Source of the DNA: Liriodendron chinense
Taxonomy: Eukaryota; Streptophyta; Magnoliopsida; Magnoliales; Magnoliaceae
Length of the DNA: 64,000 bases
Reading direction: 5' to 3'
NCBI GenBank assembly: GCA_003013855.2
Contig: PVNU02001427.1
Span: forward strand, 1-64,000
Shown here: in pieces, positions 34,035-44,709 of the stretch
How the letters are laid out: every line of letters begins with the position of its first letter
Numbering within the stretch: position 1 is the first letter of the stretch
The notes under the pieces: model-generated
Databases searched by the model: none
What the model was told of the DNA's origin: nothing
What the model saw: only the letters and a program-made list of their open reading frames with translations
Made by a program: the position numbers and the translations under genes

Positions 34035-35129
34035 GTTCATGAGCAAAAATCCCAAGGACGCATGGAATTACTTGGACATGTTGGCCGAAAATGCCCAATC
34101 ATGGGATACTTAGGACAAACCTAGTAACCACAAGCCGCCTCAACAAAAAGAAAAATGAGGGATCTATATCCTTAAGAAGGGAGATGATGTCAATGCTAAG
34201 ATAGTTAACCTCATAAGGAAGATAAATGCCATGGAACTAAGTAAAACGTAACTTCCAACACCACTGAAGCTATTGAAACCGTGTGTGGAATTTGTGCCGC
34301 TAATGTACACTCTACGCAAGATTGTTTTACAATTCCTGCATTTCAAGAGTTGCTATAAGACCAAGAAAATGCTGCATATGGTTATCAACGACCTTTCAAT
34401 GGACCGGTAGGTAACACGTATAACTCCACTTGGAAGAACCATCCAAATTTCAATTAGAGGAATGGTTCCACAGCTAATCCTACCAACTTTCAAGGAGGGC
34501 CACCTATGTAAAACATGGCCCCACCTCAATTCTCAATAGAGGATACTTTAAAGTCGTTTATGCAAGGGCAAACACAAATCAATCAATTAAATAAGCAAAT
34601 ATTTCAAGAGTTTAAAGTGTCGGTTGACGAGATTAAGGGACCTTTCCAACCCAACCTCAGCCCAATCCTAAACAAGCACATGAAATCAGCGCCCCTAATC
34701 TCCCCAACCAATATGTGGAGCAAGCAAAATCCATCACCACTCTTAAAAGTGGTAAAAAAGTGGATAAATCTATTCCAGTGAAGGCCGACAAGCCTAATGA
34801 TCCAGTAATTTTTTAGAATGAGGATGGATTTAGCTCAGCCCCACAAGAAATGGAACACATTTATAATCTTGTAATACTATTCCCTTCAAGATTGGTTGCT
34901 CTAAAACCTCTCCCAAACTCTCATGACATACTAGATGTTGTCAAATAAGTCAAGATCAATATTCCATTGCTTGACGTCATTAAACAAATTCCTTCATATG
35001 CCAAGTTTTTAAAGGACTTATGCACAACAAAACGTAAATATAATGTGCAACAAAAGGCCTTCCTAAATGAGCAAGTGAGTGCCATTCTCACCCAAAAGAC
35101 CAACCCCAAAATACAAGGATTCCGGTAGT

Positions 35130-35836
35130 CCCACAATCTCATGTATCATTGGTGACCACCAGATTGAGCGTGCATTGTAGGTTTGGAGGCAAGCGTAAAT
35201 TTGATCATATACTCGGTATACGAGCAATTGGGCCTTGGTGAATTAAAACCCACAAAAACCACGTTGTAACTGGCTGATAGATTCATCCGTATACCAAGAG
35301 GGATGGTTGAGGATGTATTAGTTCAAGTCGACAAATTCTATTACCCGGTGGATTTTATTGTTTTGGACACGCAACCGGTTATGGATACTGGCACTCAAAT
35401 ACCGATAATTTTAGGCCGCCCATTCTTGGTTATATCAAACGCAATTATAAATTATAGGAATGGGGTGATGCAATTGTCCTTTGAGAACATGACATTGGAA
35501 GTGAACGTGTTCCTTATGTGTAAAAAGCAAAGGAATGAGGAGGATGATGAGCTTTTCGAGGTAAACATGCTCGAATCCTTTGAAGAAGAAGAGCTCCTCC
35601 AACTTGAACCACTAAAAAATTTGGAGACATGCTTGGCACACTTTAAAAATTCTAAGGACCCCATCTTATGTGATATTGTCCAAGCGTTGAGTAATGAGAA
35701 ACCGATAGTTGATACTAGGCCCCATTTTGAAAAATTGCCACCAACCACATCAAAGCCTTTACCGTCTAATATCCAACCGCAGAAGCTTGACCTTAAACAA
35801 TTGCCATCCGAGCTTAAATATGTATATTTGGATTAA
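35130..35836 (+). pseudogene. Athila-like protease region
   Basis: Reading from about 35160, CIVGLEASVNLIIYSVYEQLGLGELKPT corresponds to the Athila protease 'LDLGASINVMPYSIY' block (given here only as landmark), with the catalytic Asp lost. The ORF at 35303-35836 continues with VEDVLVQVDKFYYPVDFIV, IPIILGRPFLV and NAIINYRNGVMQLSFENMTL, the conserved C-terminal half, then an acidic linker to the RT. It would have cleaved the Gag-Pol polyprotein; stop codons upstream block it. Confidence 0.85.
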
Positions 35837-35892
35837 GAGGAAACATTCCCACTTGTCAAGCCTCTCACCTAGGAAAAGACCAAGAGCTCAAG

Positions 35893-36890
35893 TTGATTGA
35901 GCTTCTCAAAGAACATAGGGGAGCCATAGGTTGGACAATAGCGGACCTTAATGGGATAGACTATTCGGTTTGTACTCACCGTATACACCTCAAAGAAAAT
36001 GCAAAAACGACTAGACAATCTCAAAGGAGGTTAAATCCAAACATGATGGAGGTTGTCAAGGCCGAAGTGTTAAAGCTACTTGTGGGTATCATCTACCCCA
36101 TCTCAGATAGACAATGGGTGAGTCCTACCCAAGTTGTCTCTAAGAAGTTCGGTATTACCATTGTAGAGAACGCCAACAACGAGCTTATACTGACTAGAGT
36201 GACCACAGGTTGATGTATGTGCATAGATTATCAGAAGCTAAACACGATCACTAGGAAAGACCACTTCTCTCTCCCATTCATGGATCAAATTTTAGAGAGG
36301 TTGGTGGGTCATTCCTATTATTACTTCCTAGATGGCTATTTTGGCTACAACCAAATTGAGATAGCCCCGAAAGACCAAGAGAAGACCACCTTTACGTGCC
36401 CGTTCGGCACCTTCGCTAGTGAAGGATATCATTCGGACTATGTAATGCACCCACCACATTCCAACGATGCATACTGAGTATTTTCTCGGACATGGTGGGT
36501 GAATTTCTTGAGTTATTCATGGATGATTTTTCTGTTTTTGGTTGTACATTTGATGAGTGCCTCAATCACTTGAAATCGGTCTTGACTAGGTGCGAGGAGA
36601 AAAACCTTGTCTTAAACTAGGAGAAGTGCCATTTCATGGTGCAAAGAGGAATAGTCCTTGGACATATCACCTTGTCCAATGGAATAGAGGTAGATCGGGC
36701 CAAAATAGACATTATTGCTAATCTACCACCACCCAAAAGCATACGCGATGTGCGGTCCTTTCTTGGACACACCTGATTTTATCGAAGGTTCATAAAGGAT
36801 TTCAGCCATAACTCTAGGCCTTTATGTAACCTTCTCCCAAAGGAACATCAATTCAAGTGGAGTGTCGAATGTTAATTAATTTTTTCAAAG
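35893..36890 (+). pseudogene. Athila-like reverse transcriptase
   Basis: IGWTIADLNGID and CTHRIHLKENAKTTRQSQRR start the domain, followed by YPISDRQWVSPTQVVSKK. A TGA replaces the Trp of 'TGWR' before CIDYQKLNTITRKDHF. Then FLDGYFGYNQIEIAP and TTFTCPFGTFA are followed by a frameshift at about 36430. The catalytic box ELFMDDFSVFG is at about 36510-36540, and KCHFMVQRGIVLGH follows. TAG in 'LVLN*EK' and other stops are present. Confidence 0.9.
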
Positions 36891-36899
36891 CTAAAGGAC

Positions 36900-37307
36900 A
36901 TGTTGACAACCGCACCTATCATGCAACCACCAGATTGGTACGTGCCTTTTGAGTTGATGTGCGATGCGAGCGATTATGTTATTGGGGCGGTGCTAGGTCA
37001 AAAGAAGGATAAGAAACCCCACGTTATCTACTATGCGAGTAGGACCTTGAATCCCGGCCAAGTTAATTACTCGACTACGGAGAAAGAGCTCCTAGCCATT
37101 GTTTTTGCCTTTGACAAATTCAGGCCTTACTTGATAGGATTCAAGGTTATCATCTACACGGATCATGCGGCGCTGAAATACCTTCTTTCTAAGAAGGATG
37201 CTAAGCCCCATTTACTTAAATGGATCCTACTCCTTCAGGAATTCAACTTAGAGGTCAAAGATAAGAAGGGAGTAGAAACGTGGTGGTGGATCATCTATCC
37301 CGCCTAG
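36900..37307 (+). pseudogene. Athila-like RNase H
   Basis: One open frame of 135 codons contains FELMCDASDYVIGAVLGQ (first catalytic Asp), NYSTTEKELLAIVFAFDKF (Glu) and VIIYTDHAALKYLLSKKD (Asp), the canonical gypsy RNase H order. It ends at KGVETWW, where the frame shifts before 'DHLSRLV'. It removes RNA from the RNA-DNA hybrid in active elements; here both neighbours are broken. Confidence 0.9.
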
Positions 37308-37499
37308 TTTTACCTGATTCCATTAACGAGTCAGCTATTGAGGACTTATTCCCCGATGAGCAACTCTTTCTTGCTATACACGCACCATGGTACACTAATA
37401 TAACAAACTATCCTTCCACAAGTGCGATGCCGACTTATTGGACTGTGCAGGATAAATGAAAATTTCTAAGGAAAGTGCGCAGATTTTTTTTGGAATGAA

Positions 37500-38575
37500 C
37501 CATTACTTTTCAAATATTCCCCAGATCAAATAATTAAGAGATGTGTCCCTGATGATGAAAAAAATTTATCATCTCCTTTTGTCATAGCCAAGCGTGTTGG
37601 GGTCATTTTTCGGCCAAGAAAACCACTGTAAAAATTCTATAATGTGGTTTTTATTGGCCTACTTTGTTTAGAGACACCCACGAGTTTTGCAAAGCGTGCG
37701 AGCGCTGTTAAAAGCTAGGAGGATTGTTCCGTCGGAATATGATGCCTCTCAACCCAATTCAACATCTCGAAGTCTTCGATTGTTGGGGCATCGATTTCAT
37801 GGGACCATTCCCCTCATCTTTTGGACATGTCTACATATTATTTGCCGTATACTATGTGTCCAAGTGGATAGAGGTGATTCCATGTAAAACCAATGATCAT
37901 TGCATGGTTTTACAGTTCCTTAAAGAAAACATACTATCCAGATTTAGAACGCCTCGAGCCATCATGAGTGATAGTCACTTTTGCAATAAACCTTTCGAAG
38001 CCTTAATGAAGAAATATGGCAATACGCATAAAGTGAGTACCCCATACCACCCACAGACAAGTGGGCAAGTTGAAATTTTAAATCGAGAAATCAAACAGAT
38101 TTTAGAAAAGACGGTGAGACCGGATCTCAAAGATTAGTCGATGCTCTTGGGGCTCACTGTATCGCTTATAAGACCCTCATTGGAATGTCTCCCTATAGAC
38201 TTGTCTATGGGAAAGCTTGTCACTTGCCTGTGGAACTTGAACACACAGCCTATTGGGCAATACGGGCATTGAATTTCGACATTAACAAGGCTAACTCGCT
38301 TCACAAACTCCAATTAAATAAGCTTGACGACATCCGAAATGATGCTTATGAGAACTCGAGGATTTACAAGAGTAGGATGAAAGCCTTCTATGACAAACAC
38401 ATCTTCAGGAAAACTTTCTATGAAGGCTAGAAAGTTCTCTTGTACAATTCCTAACTTGGTCTTTTTCCAAAAAAATTGAGATCTCGATGGACCGGCCCAT
38501 ATATTGTTAAAGAAGTTTTTCCTCATAGGGTTATCGAGATAGCGAATGCGGCGAATGTAACTATTTTAAAGTGAA
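37500..38575 (+). pseudogene. Athila-like integrase
   Basis: The zinc-finger region is degenerate: FCKACERC is present but the HH half is altered. The core (ORF 37724-38137) has DCWGIDFMGPFP (first Asp), AIMSDSHFCNKPF (second Asp, with two residues of the usual SDGGTHF missing) and HPQTSGQVEILNREIK (Glu). After a stop at 38135, the C-terminal part continues with SPYRLVYGKACHLPVELEH and, after further stops, LRSRWTGPYIVKEVFPH. Confidence 0.9.
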
Positions 38576-39542
38576 TGGACAATGCCTTAAACCATTTGTC
38601 GAGAAATTTGATTCAGAGGATATGTCTTTTTCCCTGAAAGATCCTGTATAGCGGGATGACTAATCTCCTAGTCTGATGGAGGTATATAGTAGATTAGGTT
38701 TAGTTTGTTTTTTTTATTTTAGGTTTATTTCTTTAGTAGATTGAGTTGTCGGAGGTGCATTTCCACGATCGACTCTCTCAGGTACTCTCGTTCTCACCCT
38801 CTTTTATTTTTATCATTGCTCTCATGCTCATGTTGATTGCATATCTTTTACATTGAGGACAATGTAAGATTTGGTTGGGGGGTGAGATTCCTAGATGAAT
38901 ATAATGTTTTGTAACATTTCGAGCAACGTTTGTAGATTTTTTTTCAATTTTTCTAAAAATTCAAAGCTCTTTTGGAAAACCTTATTTCTATGCACTTGGG
39001 GTGTCATAACTATGAAAGGATGAGAGATGAATTGATATGATTTTGAGATCTCTAAATTAGCTTAAATGTAATAGTGTTATATATGAATCCCCCTATTGAG
39101 TTGATTGATAGAAAATTTGAAAAATTTTTTTTAGCCTAGTTCACGTTACACGATTCTCATGGTTTGAAGGGATTATTAGATTTGTAGATTGGGTAGACTA
39201 AAGGTTTGAAGTGCTTAGGAACCAAGCCGGGGAACTTTGTCCATCCTTGTTCATGAGAAAGAAGAATGGAATATATGAATTTCTAAAAATTATATCTCAT
39301 GTTTATGAAAGGAAAAAAGGTACTGTTATTATTGAATATTTGTTGTTAAATTCTGAAAAGGGCTACCTATTACCAACCAGGAGATGGTCTATCCGTAACC
39401 AAAGATGGAACTAGGAAGTAATGTGAAAGCCGTCGAAGGAACGATAAGACAAATTCTTGTCATAGGCATTTGGTTGATTTGTACACTTTTAGATCTCTTG
39501 TTTCACTGATTTATTAAGAATGTAATCTTGGAATTTCATGAG
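38576..39542 (+). other. 3' non-coding region of the Athila-like element
   Basis: After the integrase end come 'cattgaggacaatgt' and 'ttggttggggggtgag', landmarks that follow pol in Athila elements. Small ORFs (for example 39211-39414) show no resemblance to env-like proteins. Confidence 0.6.
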
Positions 39543-39547
39543 ATAAA

Positions 39548-40971
39548 TGTTCGTTCACCTCAAGTGGAAGGCTGCGATGTAGTAATAAATCTCGGTAAGA
39601 CCGAGGTCAATTCACAGGGAATTAGAAAACATGTTCTAAGTTATTCCAGCAACTAGGATTGCAGTGATTAAGGGATTCAATTGAAAGAATTATACTAAAA
39701 CAGTAACTTTAAGAAAAACAGTAATTAAAGGCACTAAGGCTTTCAAGGATCCACTTGTAGTAATTTCATGTCAATCCAATCAATCTAAGCATAAAATTCA
39801 ACTAGATGTGAAGTCCTATCTCTCATCTAGTTGGAAAATAAAGCATTAAAGTACATTCAATCTCACTTAAGTTGAACTTCCAAGTTCTAGTCCCATTCAA
39901 CCACATGTAGAATTCGGAATCATAGCCTTCAGAGTAACAATCATGCCTATGGACTATGACATGCTTAAGGGTTACCATAATTTGAATATAATCAAACAAA
40001 ACATGATAATCTTAGAGAATTGCAAGGAATTCATGTCTGGAGCACATGAACTCTCATAAAACTTCTAAAAATATCAATTTTTAAGAGCTAGAACATTCAA
40101 AATTCGAACTTGAAGTAAAGCTACTTGAATTAAACTGAATCAAACATGAAATTGGCTACAAGCTTCACCTCTCAGCCTTAGCTGAGAGATTCTAGCTGAG
40201 CATTGCCATACTACAACTAGAACTCATAAAAGAAAACTAGAAAACATAAAAACTCGGAGTTTGGAGGGTTGCAAACGCTCCACGACGGCTTCCTTCCTCT
40301 CCTACGAAGTTCCTTGGCTTCTATGATCCCCTACGAAGAGACCCTAGGTGTCCTTTTATAGTGGGGAAGCTCTGTTACATCGAAAACATCCAGAAGTTGC
40401 GTAAGGTTACGCAATGCGTAAAGAAAATCGAAGCCCAGATTTAGAAACTGCCTATTTTAATGCATGGTCGACCGGTCGGGATCGGTCGGACTGGGCTGGC
40501 CGACTGGTCTTGACCGGTCGACAGGTTTGTAAAGGCGTCCAAAGAGTACAGGGGAGATTTCTGACTTGCTCTCCGACCGGTCAAGACCGGTGGGACCAAG
40601 CTGATTGTTTGCTCCAGCGTCCAGAGAGGGTGTTTGCAGGGTGGCCGACCCATTGGCCAACCGGTCAAGATTGGTCGAACCAACTGGTCCTTTATCCAGT
40701 GAATACAACAGCATGGCTGGCAGGTTTGCCAGTCGACTGGTTGGCCCTTGTTCTTTTTCTTCTTTTTCTTCCCTCTTTCTTCTTCCTTCTTTGGTCCTCC
40801 TTCAATCTTCATCCAATGGCTCTAAATGTACCCTTTTTGGTCTCCAATTGGGTGAAGTCTGCTCTCTTCCTGCAATCACAAAACATGCATTAGATGGGCT
40901 TTTTAAACATGCAAACCATGTATATGATGTGATGTAATAGGCTATACAATGTATAAATTGGAGGTTCAACA
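39548..40971 (-). mobile_element. Inverted Athila-type solo LTR (1424 bp), TSD ATAAA
   Basis: On plus it starts TGTTCGTTCACC and ends GGTTCAACA. ATAAA flanks both sides (39543-39547 and 40972-40976). On the minus strand it parallels the host element's LTRs: a motif array, TATAAAAG (40360-40353), 'cgaggtcttaccgagattta'-like words near its end, and 'cttgaggtgaacgaaca' as last bases. It is diverged from the host LTRs, especially in U3. It sits in the 3' non-coding part of the host element. Confidence 0.85.
40440..40745 (-). promoter_or_regulatory. GACCGGTC motif array in U3 of the inverted LTR
   Basis: At least eight imperfect copies of the palindromic word GACCGGTC or GTCGACCGGTCGG lie 80-385 bases upstream of the minus-strand TATA box. 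Examples are at about 40468, 40514, 40574 and 40660. A 159-codon plus ORF through it (40414-40893) is a by-product of the repeats. Confidence 0.6.
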
Positions 40972-41482
40972 ATAAACTTTCACAATGCACACTAGATCAT
41001 ACATGTTCAAATTCTTCTATTTGTCAATTAATCGGTGATGATTCTATGTGAACACTTATTATCTTTATAGAATTAAGGACTTCAATTTCTTATCATTAAG
41101 TTTTTCTGATGAATTTTATGCTTATATGTCTTGAAGTTTATAGAAGCATGGTTTCCAAGAGAGAATTGTGTTTTAGAGAAGTGAATTTGTTTCACACATG
41201 TTTTGCTCGGGACTACCAAAATGCTGATTGGGGTCTGTGTTGAGCTCTTAATTTGTACATATTATAACCCCATTTCATCACATTTTATGCATGATTCCTA
41301 TTATTAAAAGACTAACCTAATGTATGTTTGTGATTGTAGGAATGAGAGTGAGAAGTTATGAATTTGAAGCTAAAAGGATCCCTTCGAACCACATTGAAGA
41401 CACTGAAAAGGAGCCTTGAAGAATCACATCAAAAGACCTGGATTGGCTAGAAGGAAACAATGATTCAGAGAACACAACAATC

Positions 41483-41695
41483 GGCCACCAGGTGCCCAAC
41501 CATCAGTAGACCAGGCGCCCAAAATTTGAAGAAAAATAAGAGAGCTCGCAGGACACTTTCTAGACCTGACCGGGTGCCGGACCATCAGTTGGCCGGGCGC
41601 CCTAAATTCAAAGAGAATTCACCAAAACGTGTTGGACTGTTTTGAAGTATGGTCAGGCGCCCAACCAACACAGACCGGGTGCTCGACGACCGACG
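41483..41695 (+). promoter_or_regulatory. CCRGGYGCCC motif array in U3 of the 3' LTR
   Basis: Six copies (for example ccaggtgccc, ccaggcgccc, ccgggtgccg, ccgggcgccc) occupy the 260 bases upstream of the TATA box. The 5' LTR has three. A regulatory role is inference from position and copy-number change. Confidence 0.5.
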
Positions 41696-41742
41696 TAAGT
41701 GTGTATATTCTTACGCAATTTGGGGCGGTGGCTGATTTTTGC

Positions 41743-41750
41743 TATAAAAG
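41743..41750 (+). promoter_or_regulatory. LTR TATA box (TATAAAAG)
   Basis: TATAAAAGG follows 'ttacgcaatttggggcggtg' and precedes 'acaccttagcttcc'. The same layout (cgtaa/ttacg words, then TATAAAAG) is found on the minus strand at 40353-40360 and 29181-29188. Confidence 0.65.
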
Positions 41751-42563
41751 GACACCTTAGCTTCCTTCCTAGATCATCATAGAAGGCTTAAGAAGTTGTG
41801 GGAGTTTGAGAGGATCGTTGTGGAGCGTTTGTAAATCCTCCAACTAGGGTTTTTATTGTTTTTCTATGTTTTCAAGTAGTTTTTCTTTTATTTTTAGTTC
41901 AAGTATGACAATACTTGGCTAGAACCTCTTAGCTAGGATTAAAAGGTGAAGCTTATAGTTAGTTTCAATGTTCAATTCATTTTAGTTCAAGTACCTTTAC
42001 TTTAAGTTTGGATTTTTAAGTTCTAATTTGAATAAAGTTGGTATTTTTAGAAGTTTTATAAGAGTTCATATACTTCGGACATGAGTTCCTTACAATTCTA
42101 TGAGATTATCATGTTTAGACTGATTAGATTCAAATTATAGTAACCCTAGAGCATGCTATAGTCTCTTAGCATGACTATTACTTCGAAGGCTACAAGTTTA
42201 GATTCTACATGCTTAATTAGAACTAGAATTTGAATTCCTGACTTAGTGAGATTGTGTGTGATTGAATGTTTTATCTTCCAATTAGAAGAGAGATAGAACT
42301 TTGAATCTAGTTGTGTTTATGCTTGGATGAATGGATTGGCATTGGACTACAACAAGTGGATCCTTAAAAGCCCTAGTTTCTCTTTTAATATAAGATTTTC
42401 CTTAAATTACTGCTTTAGTTCTAGTTCTAAATTTGAAGTTTAAATTGCTAAAATTGAAGTTGCTAGAATGGTTTGGATTAGTTTACCTTAATTCCCCGTG
42501 GATCGACCTCGATCTCACCGAGTTATTACTACATTGCAGCCTTGCACTTGAGGCAAGCGAACA

Positions 42564-44700
42564 AAACCCTAGGATTCAAGCCCTTACTCTGGATGTTTCT
42601 GAGTTCGACGTAAAAATCTAAGATTTATAATATGAGTTTAGGTTTGTTACGGTTAGAGATTTTAGATTTAGAGGTTTGAACCTGAGGGAATTTCCCTAAT
42701 TCCATGTGTATCTGGCAATATAGGAAATCCAGTAATATAGAGATAACGAACCCTAGGATCAAATCCCTAAAACGGTTGATAATTTTGAAGCTTGAACTTA
42801 GAAATGTGAACATTAGGGCCCGCCTTAATGTCCACAATCAGAATCATTCCAATAGGACAAAATCTTTCCCTCGTCGGCATATAGGAAACTGGCTTCCTCA
42901 AAATACTAAGTTCATAGTTTTAGATTTCTCTTGCTGACCTAAAGCTAGATGAGTTAGGGTCACACATAAGATCAAATTAACTTATGAGAAAACCAAATGG
43001 CTATCTACACTTTACATCAAAAGTCGGCCCATGAGACATAGTATGGTTCTAATAACGGGCGGTGCTATACGTTAACCACCCAAGTAACGTGTGCCCATTA
43101 ATCCGAATTGTGATTCATTTTTCCTTGAGACAATTACACTATGTGGCCCCACAAGATTTTCTGATCTAACACATCACTAAAATAGATCAATCAACGACTT
43201 TCTACCTTGAGTCATTGTATAGACTTTACATCTAGTTCATCCATTGGTCCAAATCATGGTCTAACCAAAATTCCTTGCTCATAACTAGGCTTTAATACCT
43301 TGAGTCATTGTATAGACTTTACATCTAGTTCATCCATCGGTACAAATCATGGTCTAACCAAAATTCGTTGTTCATAACTAGGCTTTAATAAAGTCTTTTT
43401 AAATCCAGTAAAAAAATGGTTGCAGATTGTGGTCAGATTCGACTTTATAATATGACCATTGAAAACATTACATGAAACAATGCACGATTGTCCATGATCT
43501 TCATGTTAACGTAATATCTACGGTCTACATATAGTTTTGTTGTTTGAGGTCTCCTTAGATCAAGGTTCATTTTTGCTGACATTTTCGAGGTTCTTTTAGG
43601 CTCCTTAATCCTGGTTAACGATGATTTTCAGATGATCATAGCTTCTGGCTAGATCAGTCTTATTGTATCAGGTCAGAAAAGTACCATAAGTCCACATATT
43701 ACGATATTTTCCAATAAGCACAATCTTTTTAACTACATAAAACGATTTTTTTCTTCTAAAGATGTGTTTTGGGCAGCCATAAGAGATCTAATTCTGGCCC
43801 AATCCTAAGCTATTGCAGATCTCGAAATATTTTCATTTAATGGCCAAGATCAACCCATCAACCTTGGCCATTTGGATGTCAAAATCTGTCCATTCATAGC
43901 CCCATACTTTAAGCCGTTAAAATCTGATCTTTATGGTCCAGATTCATGTAAGGCGATGATTAGTGGATGATGTTCCAAGTGGTCCATAGATGGCATCCTC
44001 AAATGGGTCAGGGACAGTCAAATTTGTTCCAAGCTTGGCCATCCATTATGCTTTGAAATTGATTTGTACTTCAACTGTTGAAAAGAGATTTAGTCGTTCA
44101 TAACATGCTAGGTCAAAAGAAAAAAGAAGAAGAAGAAGAAATTTCGTAAGTGTTAAGGTTTTTAAAAGAAAAAAAAGGGAAAGTCACAAGTGTTGAGAGT
44201 TTGAAAAAAAAAAAAAAAAAAAACAGGGTTTCTAGACATCAAGATCCAGTCGACCAAGTCAATTTGCGGTAGACCTGAAAACACCAAGGTCATTTTTCAA
44301 AATTTTGGTCAAGCAAGAACTGGTCGACCAGATGAAAATATGGTAGACCAGGGCCATATCCGGTCGATCGGAATTTTATGGGGCTAGCTTTTTTTTTTTG
44401 GATTTTTAAAATTTTCAACTACGCATTTCTATGCGACTTCAAAAATTCATATCTCCTTCGTTATAATTCTGATTGAAGTAATTCAAAAGCTAGATTGGAT
44501 CTTGAAATCATATAAAAAATATAAAAATTAAAAAAATATTATAATGAGGATGATTTTAGAAAGATTTAGAATCTGTTCAGAAAATTATTGTTTTAAGGCA
44601 GCTGGTACTCTGTTAATTTTAATAATTTTTCTACAACTTAAATGGGGCGAAATCTTTTGGAACAATATTAAACTTAATGATGAGCTACCATAAAAATTAT
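42564..44700. other. Intergenic DNA with a 93-bp tandem duplication
   Basis: Two adjacent 93-bp units, 43203-43295 and 43296-43388, share 'taccttgagtcattgtatag' and differ at only a few bases. At 44245-44370 several GGTCGACC-type words occur ('ctggtcgaccag', 'gtcgaccaagtc'). No ORF longer than about 77 codons and no family resemblance is seen. Confidence 0.5.
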
Positions 44701-44709
44701 AAAAATAAT

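Larger units (their letters stand above)
31067..35130 (+). pseudogene. Athila-like Gag, interrupted by a solo LTR
   Basis: The first in-frame ATG after the PBS is at 31067. The Gag core reads IKPGVVQLLPKFHGLDFESP, HLKEFDEV and FPFSLKERAKTWLRSL, typical of the retrotransposon gag domain. The frame ends at 31441 next to a 46-bp duplication. The solo LTR (31670-34034) splits the downstream part, which resumes with fragments such as 34515-34781 and then VKINIPLLDVIKQIPSYAKFLKDLCTT in pieces between stops (34950-35030). It would have built the virus-like particle. Confidence 0.8.
29865..42563 (+). mobile_element. Athila-like Ty3/gypsy retrotransposon, decayed, with two nested solo LTRs
   Basis: 5' LTR (29865-30933, start truncated), a tRNA-Asp PBS (30940), gag, protease, RT, RNase H and integrase remnants, a long 3' non-coding part, and a 3' LTR (41236-42563). 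Coding motifs such as DVLVQVDKFYYPVDF and RRLNPNMMEVVKAEVLKLL match Athila/Calypso-type proteins. Nested inside are a Tekay-like solo LTR (31670-34034) and an inverted Athila-type solo LTR (39548-40971). Many stops and shifts rule out function. No env-like ORF was seen. Confidence 0.9.
41236..42563 (+). repeat. 3' LTR of Athila-like element (1328 bp)
   Basis: It starts TGTGTTGAGCTC after the purine-rich 'gattggggtc' and ends GCGAACA. It matches the 5' LTR from about 41400 on. TATAAAAG is at 41743-41750. Six copies of CCRGGYGCCC lie at 41483-41695. Confidence 0.85.

Noticed and set aside
40414..40937. Overlapping ORFs of 85-159 codons on both strands
   Set aside because: They run through the GACCGGTC array in an LTR; open frames follow from the GC-rich repeats.
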